DNA of 64,000 bases from Epiperipatus broadwayi (GCA_028023455.1 JAQFVV010000037.1:248001-312000), one strand, 5' to 3'; shown: positions 45,613 through 58,803, numbered from the stretch's first letter. Made by a program: numbers and translations. Notes: a model not told the origin generated them from the letters alone.

Positions 45613-48600
45613 TGAGGTAATCTCTGGACTAGCTGAAGATTCTTGGATTGCAGCTCAACTATCACATCTGGTGCTTTTAACATGATTCCGATTTACCTGA
45701 TGATTAGGTCTCTAGCTGATACGTCTATACAGAGATTACTTCTCTATGTTCTTACTAATTTTCTACTCAATACAGAAATCCATTTTATAATAAATGGAAA
45801 ATATTCTTCACCTTTATTCCTCATTGCTCAATATATCAAGGCTTCTCCTTAAGCACTCTCTTTTTTACTAGCTATATGAATCCTTTGTTTATAAAAATTG
45901 AAGAACTACCTGGAATATATGTAGTTGGATCAAAGGTGAATAATTCAAGTATTGCTTACATGGATTATATTTCAATCTTTTCTTCTTAAAAAAAAACTCA
46001 CTTTACTAAAGGCTTTTTTAGATTATTCAAATGAATACAAGTTTGAATTCAGTATAAAAAAATCTTGTGCCTGATTGGATAAATCCATAAATTATTCTTC
46101 AAAGAAGATCAGAGTTCTTTCTTGGGGATTTCCATTTTGCTTGAGCTGATCGGGAATATGCACTCTAATTCAGAAAAAATTATTAACTTAATTTAAAATA
46201 TTATCTATCATATTATTTGAAAATATTAATAGTTAATTTACTAATCATCATTAAGATTATATACTTTTCTCTCATTGTACTATTCACAAAAGCCTTTTTC
46301 CACCAATATTTATTCTATGTGTAAAATTTCTTCAAGAAAGAAAGTTGATACTCATCTCGCTCAAGCATCTTCAACAATCCATTAACTCAAAATGGCTTAC
46401 AAGTTCACAACATTAATATATTCAAATTTTAAAAACAAAAACACCATTAACTTAATCTCTTCATAGTAAAAATATATCCACATCTTGTAACTTTGATTAA
46501 AATTACTCCTATGGACAGACACCTCTAACTTACTGGATATCTAAAAAAATCTTTTTTCTTCATTGCTTTCCATCCCACATTTCTCCTATTGTCTGGAATA
46601 TTTATGCAACTATTCATTCACATTTAAAAGATTCTGTTGAAAAGTAAATGAGTTTAGTGTAAATAAAAATTGATACAAGTTAAAGGTTAACCAACTCACA
46701 AAATATATATATATATATATTCATATAATAATAATAATAATTCTTCTTTTAATTTTGTCCATCTTTTGCCGGCAAAAAATAGTTATAAAAAATAAAACTG
46801 ACACTTTAATCATACGATGGTAGCAATCCTAGAGTTATTTTTATTTACCATTTGTCAACGAAGTTATATGAGTATTGGTCATTATTAATCCTATACACTT
46901 GCCTGATTAGATTGCCAATGAACAATTTAATCCACATGGTTTGTTAACAGTTGTTAAATTTATAGATTAACAAAATAGAGCACACCACTTGCTCTAATTC
47001 ATACAAATAGTTTGTGATCTTTTTCCTATAGTTGGTTCCACAATTGATTTATCTGGGTCATTATCAGACTTGAGTTGACCTCTTCTTTTTTGGGTAAGGC
47101 ATATTTACTTTCATATATATGATAGAACTGGGAGGGAACAATCAAGTTTTCTTCTTCATGCTAAGTCATTTTTCACTTAAAGGCTGAATAACATTACTTC
47201 TTTCTTTATGTAACAGCCATGAGGCCAAGAAAAAAAAAACTAGAGTTAGTATTCCTTCTAATAAAATGTAAATTGTATCGATATAAAGCCATTACACAAA
47301 TAATAACACATTTATAATATTCCAACTTTTTTGCAGATAGATACGCTGTCCGGATGATCTTCACATTAAAATTTTTTCTAGTCCATGCTCACCACCAAAA
47401 CAAAACCTATTCTGACCTAAATTTATAGCTGCAGCCTTTTTTAATGTTGTCAAGTGTGTTTTGAACAACAATTTAATTGCTGCCACCCAAACTTTAACTC
47501 AATCCCATCTCAATGTTGTGTTTATCGAAAAATTAGCTTAAACTCCTCCCCCTTACAAACATTTTTAAGGCCTGTTTTTTGAAAGCACAGAAAAAACAGA
47601 TGATGCGAGAGAACTGATGATGACTCTGACTGGTAAATAACATCTCCCATTTTTCATCTGTGAGGAATTTCTGGAGAGTCTTTGTTCTGCAGTCTGTGAT
47701 TTAAAGGCTACTTTTTATCTATTATTATTAAGTAACAACATTAATATGCATTTCATTTATATATTTTGTATTATTAAATAGTATTAAAAGTTTTATTTTG
47801 TTATAATTATATATATATATATATAGTGAAGCAGTTATATGGCCTTGTACAATATAAACTACTTCAATTATATGCTACTCAATAAAAGAAAAATTTAAAT
47901 AAACAAAAAAAATTAATAATAAAATTCGTAATTTTAATAAATTTTACGATATGCCAGTAACTACTTTTTGACCCAGAACTCCTTCACTAAATTCAAAATA
48001 TTATATGTTACAATTTAGTCATATACAATCATATTTATGAATAATGTTTATTTGTATTATGTTGAAAGTACATATATTTTATTTTTTGCTTTTTTTTTTC
48101 CTCTTCCAAAAGTTTATCATAGTTTGGTATAAATGTAACACTAGAATCTGTACAGAATTTGAAAAAATATGTAAAGAATCTTTTTAAAGTGATAAAATAA
48201 ATTACATAAAAAAAAGAACCAATTAAATATTTTCATATTACATCAGAAAACTTAAGAAATACTATGAATAGTTTACTCAAAAATTTGAAATGAGAAACTG
48301 CAAACAGGGATAACTCCAAAACTGATATGGACTTAAAACATCAAAACATGAAAGCCATCACTGCCAATAATGAGACTACTATTATAAAAGAAACAAATGT
48401 TTAATTGCAATAAAAATGAGTTATTCTAATACATCAAACACCGTAAGAAGGTCAAAATCTGACACTTTGGTATTAATTTTATTTTAAAAAAAACAATAGA
48501 TATGATAAGGTTTTTTATTATTTTCAGAGTGAAGGCGAATGAGTGAACATATACAGAAAATATATATGTAAATGTGTTCTTTCAATTTATTATTGATAAC

Positions 48601-49880
48601 TACCTTTTTTAAAAAAAAATTTTCTGCTACAATCATAATTTATGCACAAAAAAATTATCTGTAGAAATATATTTATACACTTATAGTACAATAAACAATA
48701 TGTATTGCAATCAAAGCTTTAGTTGAAGGGGGAGGGGGATAAAATTTAGTTGATATTGTGGCTCCACTGTATACATTTTCATCTTTGCATTTAACTTCTT
48801 TACTTGGGTTTCATTTTTTTAAGTTTTGGAGAGAAGGGGCAATAGATAGCTGCTTTATTAACATAAATATAACAATAGTTGATAAAAAATTTTGTGGTAT
48901 TTTGATAAAAATGTACCTTATTACCAAACTCCATTCGGATTAGATTGATTGGCATTTGTAGTGTTTTTGAAAAAAAAAGAAAAAATTTAAATTTTTTATA
49001 AATTCAAAGTAAATTATATCAATAAGCAACTGAAGGAAAAACCTGATATTTTTTTTCCTTTACATGTGTCTGTTCAGAGTATGTTATGTATATTTTCTTT
49101 AGCCTATCATATATAATTTTGCTATTATGAATTGGTTATAATGATTGATGTTTCATTATGACATAATTTGAGGCGTGGGTAAATGGTGCAATTCAAATTA
49201 ATCATATCAATAATTAAATTTTTCCTATAATTTCTCATATTGAATTAAAATAGATGTAATTTAAAATTTGGTATTGTTTTATATTGATTTTACTGAAAAG
49301 GTGAAATATAGAAATTTGGTTTATTGGATTTGAAAGTGATTTAAACTAAGTTCAATTCAGTTTAATTAAGTGATTAGTTGTAAATTCTCCCAACTATATT
49401 TTTTTATATTATTATTGTATCAGTTTTCAAACGTGTCATAAAAAATATGCAAATGAAGATAAGATTGTTTTTTTTTTTGGGAGAAGTTCGTTTCATTTCA
49501 AGAGGTAACATAAGAAAAATAAGGAAGAAAACTTCTCGTAAAGTATTTTAAAAGAAAACGAATTTGTAATATCAATTTATTATTATTTAAAATTAGGATG
49601 TGCTCATTTGTTATGAGTATGTAAAAGCTCAAAAATTTCTGTCCTAAGAAACATTTGCTCTGACTCTTTCGATCTATGATTGGGGGGAAACAACATTCGT
49701 CATTATTATAGAATGTATTGTAATATTCAACAATAGTAAGCAAATTAAAGTAAAGAAAAAGTAATAAGCAAATTAAAATTCGAGTTCAATTTTAAAATAT
49801 TGATAAAGTCAAAAGGATATTACTGATTAAATATTCTTTCATATTAATACATCAGACTTTCATGCTACTTGGAGAAATTC
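45613..49880. other. AT-rich intron sequence, nothing recognised
   Basis: Contains AT-dinucleotide runs near 46705 and 47808 and poly-T/A tracts. A gene-like but featureless frame at 45643-45852 begins in another likely family S scrap (CACATCTGGTGCTTTTAAC). No exon with sensible splice sites and conserved residues was found. Confidence 0.5.
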
Positions 49881-49889
49881 ATTTATTCA

Positions 49890-50240
49890 CTAGCTAATGA
49901 AATTGCTAAAATTACTTTGGATATACGGACTACGTTCCATTTAATCATAAATCTACTGCTGTCAGTGAAGTTGCAAAATTATATATTGTGCTTTGGATTT
50001 TCTTGTTGCTGGGATAAAACCATTCATTAAATGATTAATGACATCTTTAAAGCTTATTTGGATATTCTAACAACGTGTATAATTTATTTGAGAATGCCAG
50101 CTAGTAATGAAATTGTAAAATTTATCTATTGTACTTTGGATATTCTTGTTTGTAAAATAAAACCATTTGTTAACTGACTAATGACACTGTACAACGTGGA
50201 TAATTTATTCTAGAATGCTATATTAATGTAATTGTGAAAT
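49890..50240. repeat. Degenerate tandem repeat, units of about 120-140 bp
   Basis: Three to four diverged units share AATGAAATTG or AGTGAAGTTG, ATTGTGCTTTGGATTTTCTTG or ATTGTACTTTGGATATTCTTG, ATAAAACCATT and ACTAATGACA. Starts near 49895, 49956, 50097 and 50217. Confidence 0.65.
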
Positions 50241-51225
50241 TAAATATTTGATAAAAGATAAAGAATTGTCTCGGTATTACTTATAGTGTTATCATGAAAA
50301 GATGACTCTATAATTAGGAAATTATATTAGAAGTTGTTCTGAGATAGGAAATATGTGATGTCATGCAAAGTAAATTATGGTATGAGTAACTGAAAATATG
50401 TAAATATCTAAGTGTTTCCTAGGAATATTTATAACGCAAGTAGAATATTGCAATGAGAAGCAAGAACTTAAATAATATTCGAACTGTAAATGCCATATGA
50501 ATTCTAAGAGTTGAGATTATTTTGAGTACCTTGCGCAAGATAGTATATAGTTTAAAAGTTTGTGTTCATTTATTTTATATACTTTTTTTATGTTTTATGT
50601 TCAATAGTTATACATGTTTCTATTATATTATATACTATGTCAATTATTGATTGCTGATTAAAATGAAGATATCTAAAAGGAGATGGGTAATGGTCTTAAT
50701 ATTGGGTTAAACATTGTGAAGGTGAATTTCATTATTATTATTTATTTTAAGATATGTTAAATAATATTATACTTTTAGTTTATTAATTTTATATCGTAAT
50801 TTTAAAGTATTTCAATATTGCGATTAACCAATAATGGGTTTAAAGTGAAAGAGGATTTTAATAATATGAATAATTTGTGGTTGGTGTAAGATTATCTTAA
50901 ATTCATTGTGTACATGGTAACACATATTTGTAATTGATCGTTATCATTATTAACAACAATTTAGTGAATCTGTAAAGTGAATGTTAAATAAGGTTAAGTA
51001 TCCATGGTTGATGATTGGTGCAGCAGACCATTTTGCAGCTGTGAATTTTTCGTTGGATGTCACTAGTTTTTCATTTTATACTATTATTATTGTATTAGAA
51101 AGTCGTTAGTATTTTGTAGTGTCGTGGAAATATCCGACAGAATATCTTATAAGGTAATCATGATCTTAATGAATATGCTGTATTAAGGAAGTAGTTGATC
51201 TTTTACTATGTATTTTCTTGTATCC

Positions 51226-51357
51226 ATATATATGCTGATAGACACCTGGATATTTAGTTCAAGTACATTCAGACGATTTTTTCTTATCTCCATATAGGTG
51301 CTGATAAACACCTGGATATTTAGTTCAAATACATTCAAACATGACCCTAGACTGATA
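51226..51357. repeat. Tandem duplication, 66-bp unit, two copies
   Basis: CTGATAGACACCTGGATATT at 51235 and CTGATAAACACCTGGATATT at 51301 with matching flanks (TTAGTTCAAGTACATTCAGA versus TTAGTTCAAATACATTCAAA). Confidence 0.85.
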
Positions 51358-52904
51358 TTCTTATTGTAGACATGTTCCTTTAAGATCTATGTTAGTAATG
51401 TTACCCTGGTGCATCGAGTGTAGAGCCACTGCTGTGTAGATGTTTATTGTTCAGTAATTGTTGATCATGAATAACTTAAAGAAGGTATGGTTGAATGAAT
51501 ATTTGTGATCCAGTGAACTTCCAATCTAATATAAGTTAAAGTAATGTACTAAGGAAATTGTTGAAGCCAAGAGTGCAATCAGTTCATTCTAATATACTCA
51601 AGATTTTGTAATTGTTTGTTTTATGCTTTATTAAAATAATAAATTTCAACAACATAAATAAGTATCTTATGGAAGATTAGAAAATCCATTAACAAAGGAA
51701 TCAGATATGAATGTCATTCATACTTATTTGAACCTATGGAAAATATATAATTGCGATTAATTGGTACGTTAGGTATGCTGATTCTTTAAATGGAATAATT
51801 TCCATAACAAGGTATTATATTATCAAACTTATTATTTTATTATGATTTTTATTATTATTTATGAACAGAAATAATGCTCACTTATGATATTATTTTGGGT
51901 TATCTTGGCAAAAACCAGAATTTAGGTGTGGACATGTAATATTGTATTTTGTTTCAATATTGAAATTATTGTTTTGTTATACATACCATGTGTAAATAAA
52001 TGTAATATTAGAGTAAATAAATGTTAGCATAGTCTTTGTAGTATGCTAATCATTGCTTTTGCTCCATGATTATTCTAGATTACCAATCATCAATACATTT
52101 AATTTCTTGCCATTACAGTTTAATAGAATTGTTATTGATTACATATTTCAATTTCATTGTCGATTCATCATTGCAATCATAAATGCTGATTGTCACGTAC
52201 TCTTTGGGGTTTGAGAAATAGGATTATTTAATTTATTTAATGAGTGATTAATAGAACCCATTATTATTTTCCAGCTATAATCAAATACCTGTAGTATGGT
52301 TTAAGCATTGTGGTTTATGCATAATTCAATCAAAAGAAAATATAATATGCTAGTTGTGAAATCAATTAATGAGCTTGTAATGTGGTATTGTTCACTATGT
52401 AAATCATTCTAATATCGCAACCAGATAAAGAACCAAACCAGACTATTGGTTATAATGTCTCATAGTTATGCTGGTGTCCTTAGCATATTGAGTGGCAGTA
52501 AAATGAACTCTCTTGCCTAACTTAAGTGTGCCTTGATTTGGACATATCAAAATTAGAAACCTGAGATATAAATGTTAAGATATTTTATGATTTAAGTGTA
52601 TCATACAAGTGATGTAACAAATAAGGCCAGAAGGCAACAGATCATGGTTTGCACAATTTCGCTGATAACTGATAGTTGGGGAACAGTTGGTTATAATATA
52701 TAACATAATCTATTTACTAATATTAGAGACGGTATAATGGTTGTAATACTGAAGAAATACAAATACCCATTAAGCTTGCGCAGCCATTTAAAAGTTTAAA
52801 AAAAAAAAGCTACATCATCATCTTTTCTAAAGCAAAACTGTTATTAACATCAATTATAACAATAATAATATAAAAACAATATAACCATCAACTACTGTAC
52901 TTAC
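51358..52904 (-). other. Start of the 27-kb N4BP2-like intron
   Basis: Begins on the minus strand with GTAAGTACAG at 52904-52895, a near-perfect donor. No recognised element inside this first 1.5 kb. Confidence 0.6.
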
Positions 52905-54330
52905 TTCGCTAAAGTTGATTTTCCACTTCCTGGACATCCTCGTAAAATTACCATAATTTTTTCTCCTTTTCTAACTTTTTCAAATACCATTTCTTTAGGT
53001 GTTAATTTTAATGGCTCTTTTTTGGGAGATAATTTATTATTACAGATTTTTGCTTTAGTATGGCTCGGATTTGAGGAAAGACTTGTAACATCTTTATAAC
53101 TTATTTTCTTATTGGAAACATCCTGTAAATTTCCCTTATGATTATATTTATTATCATTCCAAGAAGCACTTTGTGGCACTGAAGAGAACAAAGGAGAGAA
53201 GTGAGGTGGGAAAGTCTGTGTTTTTGGTATCCGAGAAAAAAACCCTTTCGATAAAGAATCTTTAAGAGGCAAAGCTGAGTTTTGAGAGTAATTAACACAG
53301 AAATTAGGTAGAGTGAGTACTTCTGGATTTTCAGCAGTTTTAAAATTAACAACAGCACATACAGGTTTGCAAGGAGAAAATGAAGTGGTCTGAGATGATA
53401 TCTTACAATCCAGTTGATGAAATGCAGATGTCTGGGACGGTATTAAAGGTTTCTTACTAGTCTGAAAATATTTTGGAATGAATTCTTCTGCTGTAGGGTT
53501 GAGCAATAATGATAAATTTGAATTTTTTTCAAGTTCTTCTGGAAAAGGTGTTGATCGGTGTATGTAGGATGAACTGGAACTGTTTTCTTGGCTACTAGTA
53601 GTTTCAAATTCTGAATCTGTATAAATTTCAGGCAAATGAAATGTTTTGGATGAATGATGAGTGAGATCTGGAATGTGTTTGATACCTGAGATATCTTTTT
53701 TATCTGCATTTGAAACAGTAATACAAAGTTCTTTCATTTCACTGTTTAAAACTGTGAGTGAACAGTCAGAACTTTTTAACCCACAGCGACTATTACTACT
53801 ATTACTACCACCACTATTACAATGTTTATTGTCCAAGGAGGAAGGAGGATAATGATGTCTACGAGGGGATAAAAAATTTGGAGTAAATTTTATCCTCAAA
53901 TCTTCATCTTGAGGAGATTTAAAAGATTCACTATCACTAGTAGACTTATTTCCAGCAGCTTCACTTTCTAAAAAAGTTACTGATTCAGGAGAGAGCAAAA
54001 TGTTAGCCTTTTTCTGCAAGTTTTCTTCAATGCCAGCTGTATCCTCATTATATAGATCTTCATTGGAGTGATAGATTTCATCTCTCATTGATAAACCACT
54101 GTTTACATCCAGATCACCAAAATGAGATTGTCGTTTATCCTCAAGTTTATCCAAATCTGATTTGCAATGTTCTGTAAATGTTGAGGCACTTCGTGATTTT
54201 GAATTTAGGTTACCCATAATTTCTGGATTTTGTTCTGAGGCTTGAAACTCTTTCTTCACATCTTTTACTGTATCTTCTTGTGGACTTGCACTAGCCGACA
54301 GCATAAACAAAGTTTCCACTGCATCATCAA
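52905..54330 (-). CDS. N4BP2: N4BP2-like gene, large internal exon (CUE end to Walker A)
   Basis: A 1426-bp exon read on the minus strand. Acceptor TTTTGTATTTTTGCAG ends at 54331; donor GTAAGT starts at 52904. The 474 full codons begin DDAVETLFMLS, which fits the last helix of a CUE ubiquitin-binding domain, then about 430 Ser-, Asn- and Thr-rich residues of low conservation, expected to be disordered. It ends VFEKVRKGEKIMVILRGCPG followed by SGKSTLA, a Walker A loop (GxxGxGKST) that opens the P-loop kinase domain. This order (CUE, disordered linker, P-loop) is that of NEDD4-binding protein 2. There is no need for a start codon here: the frame is open from the acceptor with a partial codon (TT). 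The last two bases (AA) are completed to Lys by the exon at 25454. In mammals the protein binds ubiquitin, NEDD4 and BCL3 and has 5'-polynucleotide kinase and nickase activity; conservation of these is inferred. Confidence 0.85.
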
Positions 54331-54769
54331 CTGCAAAAATACAAAATTAATAAATTAAATAAAATTGGATTAAATAAGTGAGCAGTACCATTATAAACAT
54401 TAGACACAAAATTTAACTCTAATTAATTATACGAAAAACTATTAATCAAAAATCCCTAGTTCCAGAATTTTTCAGATTTGTGCATTTTTTGGATTTAAAG
54501 AACAATCTTTTAACCCCCTAATTGTTAAGCACAGACAGCTCACAGCAATTAAGTTTTATTATTTTATAGGTATATTTTTTTGACTAATCACCGAAGTTAG
54601 ACAATATTTTATTTAGTTAGTACTTAATGGGTGACACTCTAAAAATCCTGAATGCTCTAATTTCTTTTAGTTGGTTACTTTTGAAGTAAGCAATGTCTGC
54701 TATAGCCTTTTAATAGGGAAAATAAATCTAGAACTGTACCTTTTGGTTTGTCTTAATTGTTCCATATAC
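54331..54769 (-). other. Intron upstream of the large exon
   Basis: Ends in the polypyrimidine tract and CAG at 54331-54346. The exon carrying the start codon and the rest of the CUE domain was not found further up to 64000. Confidence 0.5.
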
Positions 54770-55000
54770 ATAAAGGGTCAGAATCTGGAGCAAAAGATCC
54801 TTACATTGATTACAATTTTGGTATCTGGTATTTCTGCCATTTGAATATCTTATGAACTCCCAAGCAATTAAACCATTCTTTTAACTTGCATAGTTAAGTG
54901 CACTGGTAGAATATTAGACTCTAAAATATAAAATCTTAGAATCAACTCCAATTCTGGCATAACATTCTAACTTATTATGAAGTTCCAAACAATAAATCAA
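54770..55000 (+). repeat. SINE family S, copies 3 (tail) and 4
   Basis: 54820-54893 carries the family tail (GGTATTTCTGCCATTTGAAT, TTATGAACTCCCAAGCAATT). 54895-55000 is a full copy: TTAAGTGCACTGGTAGAATA, AGAATCAACTCC, CTTATTATGAAGTTCC, AAACAATAAAT. 55085-55170 (TTATGCAGTTAAGCATAGTA, then AAAGGTTCGAAGATC) may be a further diverged copy. Confidence 0.55.
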
Positions 55001-55202
55001 TTCAATTTTTTTTTCTCCCTAAGCAAGTGCCACTATTGGTCATTCTGAAAGATTTGCTGATATTTATATATTATCGCCAACAGCAGTACCTTATGCAGTT
55101 AAGCATAGTAAACGTACAAAAAATTCAAAGCTAAAGGTTCGAAGATCAACTCTCACCTCATTAAGTTAAACAAAAAATTCAGTTCAGACTAATTGAATGG
55201 AA

Positions 55203-56815
55203 TTATAAATTTGAGGTTACTCTTGAATTTTTTTTTTTCTCAATTTTTTGAGAATTCACAGAAGAAAAAAAATTTGAATAGTGGAAAATTATAAATGGAT
55301 CACTCGTTTTAAGAAAAGTCATCATAATTTTAATACAAATTTTGATATTTTCTACTGCACTTTTAAAATTATGCAATAATTCAATTTGACTCATCTTGGC
55401 ACATAAAAATATTTTTAAAATAGGGGTTACTAAGAAAAATGATCAATTCAGTAAATAGATAAAAACTGATACATTCATAAAACCAAAACCAACAGCATAA
55501 TGTAGATAATTCTGCTTAGAACAACAATTGGATGAGTCAATACAAGCTAGATTAAAATATTATCAACTAATAATATATTGATGAGGATAAAAATAATTTA
55601 CTAGAAATGAATGGAAAAGTGATATCAAACTGATTAAAAAAAGATCCTCCAATTGACAATTGTGAAATATGTCTTTTTGAAGCTGAAAATAGAAATCAAT
55701 TATTTTTCCATTTAAATAATTTTACTGATAAAATTAATAAATTAATAAACATTTTTATTAAAAATTATTACATTTTCAAAAACAGATATTAAAAAAAAAG
55801 TTGTTAAATCAAGAATTTGTTTTATTATTTTTTTTTTTGTAACACCCATTTGTAATAGTAATTTTTGAAATTAATGATTTGTGTTTTTTTATTATATATT
55901 TTGTTCTGGAGAATAAGATCTGAGAAATGCATCAACTACAATAAATATTCAATAGACCAGTAAACTGTCCAAACATAATCTCTTAGCAATTAATTTTTTT
56001 TTTTTTTAGTAGTAGTCACTTATAGAAGATTGATAAAAGTAAGAAATCTAAATAAATTACATTTTAAAGTACTGTCAAAAATAACTGACATGGATTAAAT
56101 ATATAAAACAAGAAAAATTGCAATTAAGCATACATTAAATAAAGCACACCTGATAATAAACAATGTTATAACATTCTAGGAATATTATCTTACAGCTAAA
56201 TTATTCTTTTTACTATTAAAATAAATTAAACATGATTACAGTAATTACATTCATTATATTCCTTACTTATTCCGATTTTACATTTGTCCAAACGACTCCG
56301 ATATTGGCTATTACTTATAATAATACATTCTTAGAAGTAAAACATTATTGATTCACTTCAACTTAGTAATTTCACTATTTTCAGTGCTTTATAATAATAA
56401 GATTTTATCAATAAATTAAAATCATTATTTCCACATTTTATGTATACACACATTAAATTTTACAAGATTATAATGTAAATTTGTTCAAACATTATGCGTG
56501 TTAATTTTGCATTTTAAATCACATTCTGTTTTTGCTTTTTAAAAAAGAACGTAATCAATTATTAATCATTTAGTGTCCACAAGTTTATTTTTAAGAGGTC
56601 AATAATAGCAGTGGGGATAATTAAATTTGACAATTAAAAATTAAAATCTGATTTTTAATTGTAATTAATAATTAAAATTACTTACTAACTTGAAATTAAT
56701 GTGAAATTTGATTTTTAAACCGAATTGAAAATTAAAGACAAAAATAAGAATGCTTAATTTTTAGTTGTTAGTTTCGTAAACAATTAATAAAATCATCGTC
56801 TCAAAGATTAATTAT
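55203..56815. other. AT-rich DNA, nothing recognised
   Basis: No exon, RNA gene or structured repeat supported. Confidence 0.5.
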
Positions 56816-56819
56816 GTTG

Positions 56820-57149
56820 TCACCAGAAAACTACTGTTACAACATGAGTGTGAAGTTGGCGCTAGTTGTTTGCAAACGAACGTGTTTGTAAATTATGCAT
56901 AAAAATATATTATTTTGAATAAAATTAAATATTATAGTTAAAAAAAGTTTGTCTTGTATCAATTTTTTCAAATTTGAAATTTTTATTAGTCATACTTTAT
57001 TTCCTTATTTTTTTAGCGAATTTAAATTTTCGTTGTGTTTGCTTTACAATTTTAAAATCACCGCACCCCCTTTTTCAATGGTTCGATTTTTGCGATTTTT
57101 TGCGCGTGTTTCTGAGGAACCTATCTATCGCATAAAACGAGACCCAGGT
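56820..57149. mobile_element. Pogo/Tigger-like element, copy 2 (partial, opposite orientation)
   Basis: The reverse complement begins ACCTGGGTCTCGTTTTATGC and follows copy 1 (29496 onwards): GATAGGTTCCTCAGAAA, GAAATAAAGTA, ACAAGACAAACTTTTTTTA and GGCGCTAGTTGT align in order. The second terminus was not found, so the copy is truncated or diverged on its left. Confidence 0.7.
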
Positions 57150-57489
57150 GTACTTATTTTTATAATAAAAGAACAATTAACTGAATGATCTAAAACTTAT
57201 CATGTTTTCCAAATACCAATTCATCATTTTTTAGAAATGTGTATCTAACTACAGCTGAAAAAATGGAGGTAATGTGTAAATTATAAAAATTATCATTAAG
57301 TATAAAATATTTAAATACAAATATATTGTATATACTGAACTTAATGTAATTTTCAAGGGATTTGAACCCAGACTTTCAAGATCCCATCTACTCCATCTTA
57401 TACAATCAATACATATAACTACATACATGTGAAAAAGAAAAAGGATCTCCAATATATGTATTTCATGCTGAACCCACATTCATCAGTTG

Positions 57490-57497
57490 GACTAGAT
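57490..57497. repeat. hAT target-site duplication, left (GACTAGAT)
   Basis: Exact match to 57897-57904. Confidence 0.93.
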
Positions 57498-57896
57498 CAG
57501 GGGTCCCCAACCTTTTTGCACTTAAGAGCACATTCTATAATATCGGCCAGGTGGCGAGCACCATTTATTTTTTTCAACCAGATGGCGGGCACCATTTATT
57601 TTTTCAATGTAAAATTATAGTTGGTTATTGTTAATAATACACATAATGTACAAAAAAATATTTATTTCAAAAATAAAATTTTAACATATAATTAATGTTT
57701 ATATTTTTATGCTGTAAAAGTATAGTATGCCCTACAATTTGATTACAATATAATACAATAATTTATAAGAAATTTTAAAAATTAAATTTATTTGTATCAG
57801 ATAAATAATTTTTTATCGTGTTCGGATAGCAGCGGGCACACGTAAAATGGTCTGCGGGCGCCATGGTGCCCGCAGGCATAGGGTTGGGGACCCCTG
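57498..57896. mobile_element. hAT-type MITE, 399 bp
   Basis: Termini CAGGGGTCCCCAACC at both ends in inverted orientation (15 bp perfect) and an 8-bp target duplication, the signature of the hAT superfamily. No transposase. Near the left end a 30-bp unit is duplicated (57547-57577 and 57578-57607; CCAGGTGGCGAGCACCATTT). Near the right end a GC-rich hairpin (GCGGGCGCCATGGTGCCCGC) lies at about 57854. The perfect duplication and clean termini suggest a fairly recent jump, but the host inverted repeat is older. Confidence 0.93.
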
Positions 57897-57904
57897 GACT
57901 AGAT
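57897..57904. repeat. hAT target-site duplication, right (GACTAGAT)
   Basis: Exact match to 57490-57497. Confidence 0.93.
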
Positions 57905-58358
57905 CATCTTTCACAGATATATATATATAATCAGTGCTCAGTTTATATTAAAATAGCAAATCTTCATACTTTAATGGACAGAACTTTAATCGTCTCCACT
58001 CTCCAACTCTTGAGCCATCCATATCATTGAAAATCTGATGATGGAATGCCATAGTGGGATCAATAAGGGTGTTGGGCATTCGATCATCAGATTTTTAATG
58101 ATATGAGTGGTTGAAGAGTTGGAGGGTGGAGAAGATTGAAGCCAGTCCATTAAAGTATCATAATATAAAGTGAGCACTGATTATATATATGTGGGAGATG
58201 ATTTGGACCAACTGATGAATGCTGGTTTAGGATAAAAACCCATAGATTGGAGATCATTTATTTTTCTCACAAGTATGTGTATCAGTTGTATAAAATGGAG
58301 TGGATAGCTTTAGGCATCTTGAAAATCTGAGTTCAAATCTCTTCTAAATTACATTAAC

Positions 58359-58803
58359 TATACACTAAATAATGAATTTATTTCATAATAAATAGTTATA
58401 GTAATATTTTATAAATTTAATAATAATGTCAATATAATTGTTTTAATTAACGACATTGAGCAATTAATTATTTTAAAATGTAACTTGTTTAACTGAAGAA
58501 AAATAATTGTATCCAACAGTTAAACAAACAAAAATGATAGTCATATTTTAGCGATGTTTTACTTCTAAATTATTCCCATTTATTAATAAAACAAATTATA
58601 TATGATTAAAACAATTACATTAATGTTTTGTTTTTTTAATTTAAAAAAAAATGTCTTAAAAACATTAATATTTTTTAAGAAATTAGAGAAATTGATCTAT
58701 AGATATAATAAAACAATAGAACAAAAGCATATTAATTAATATAAACAAAACAGTATAATGATTACTCACCAAAATACTGTATACATATATAGTACAATTT
58801 TTA
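58359..58803. other. AT-rich DNA, nothing recognised
   Basis: No frame or structure of note. Confidence 0.5.

Larger units (their letters stand above)
57337..58358. repeat. Large inverted repeat of family A (arms about 300 bp)
   Basis: The left arm (57337-57497 plus 57905-58045) is the reverse complement of 58070-58358. Shared landmarks include TTGAACCCAGACTTTCAAGA, GGATCTCCAATATATG, ATTCATCAGTTGG, ATCAGTGCTCA, CTCCAACTCTT and ATCTGATGATGGAATGCC. The outer end of each arm, read outward, finishes with GAGTTCAAATCTC or GGGTTCAAATCCC, a good tRNA B box. The short centre (58046-58069) is ATAGTGGGATCAATAAGGG. It could be two SINEs inserted head to head or a foldback element. The left arm is split by a hAT insertion. 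Confidence 0.8.

Noticed and set aside
53661-53852. Frames inside the large N4BP2-like exon on other phases or the plus strand
   Set aside because: Shadows of the 474-codon frame; that frame has splice borders, phase match and domain motifs.
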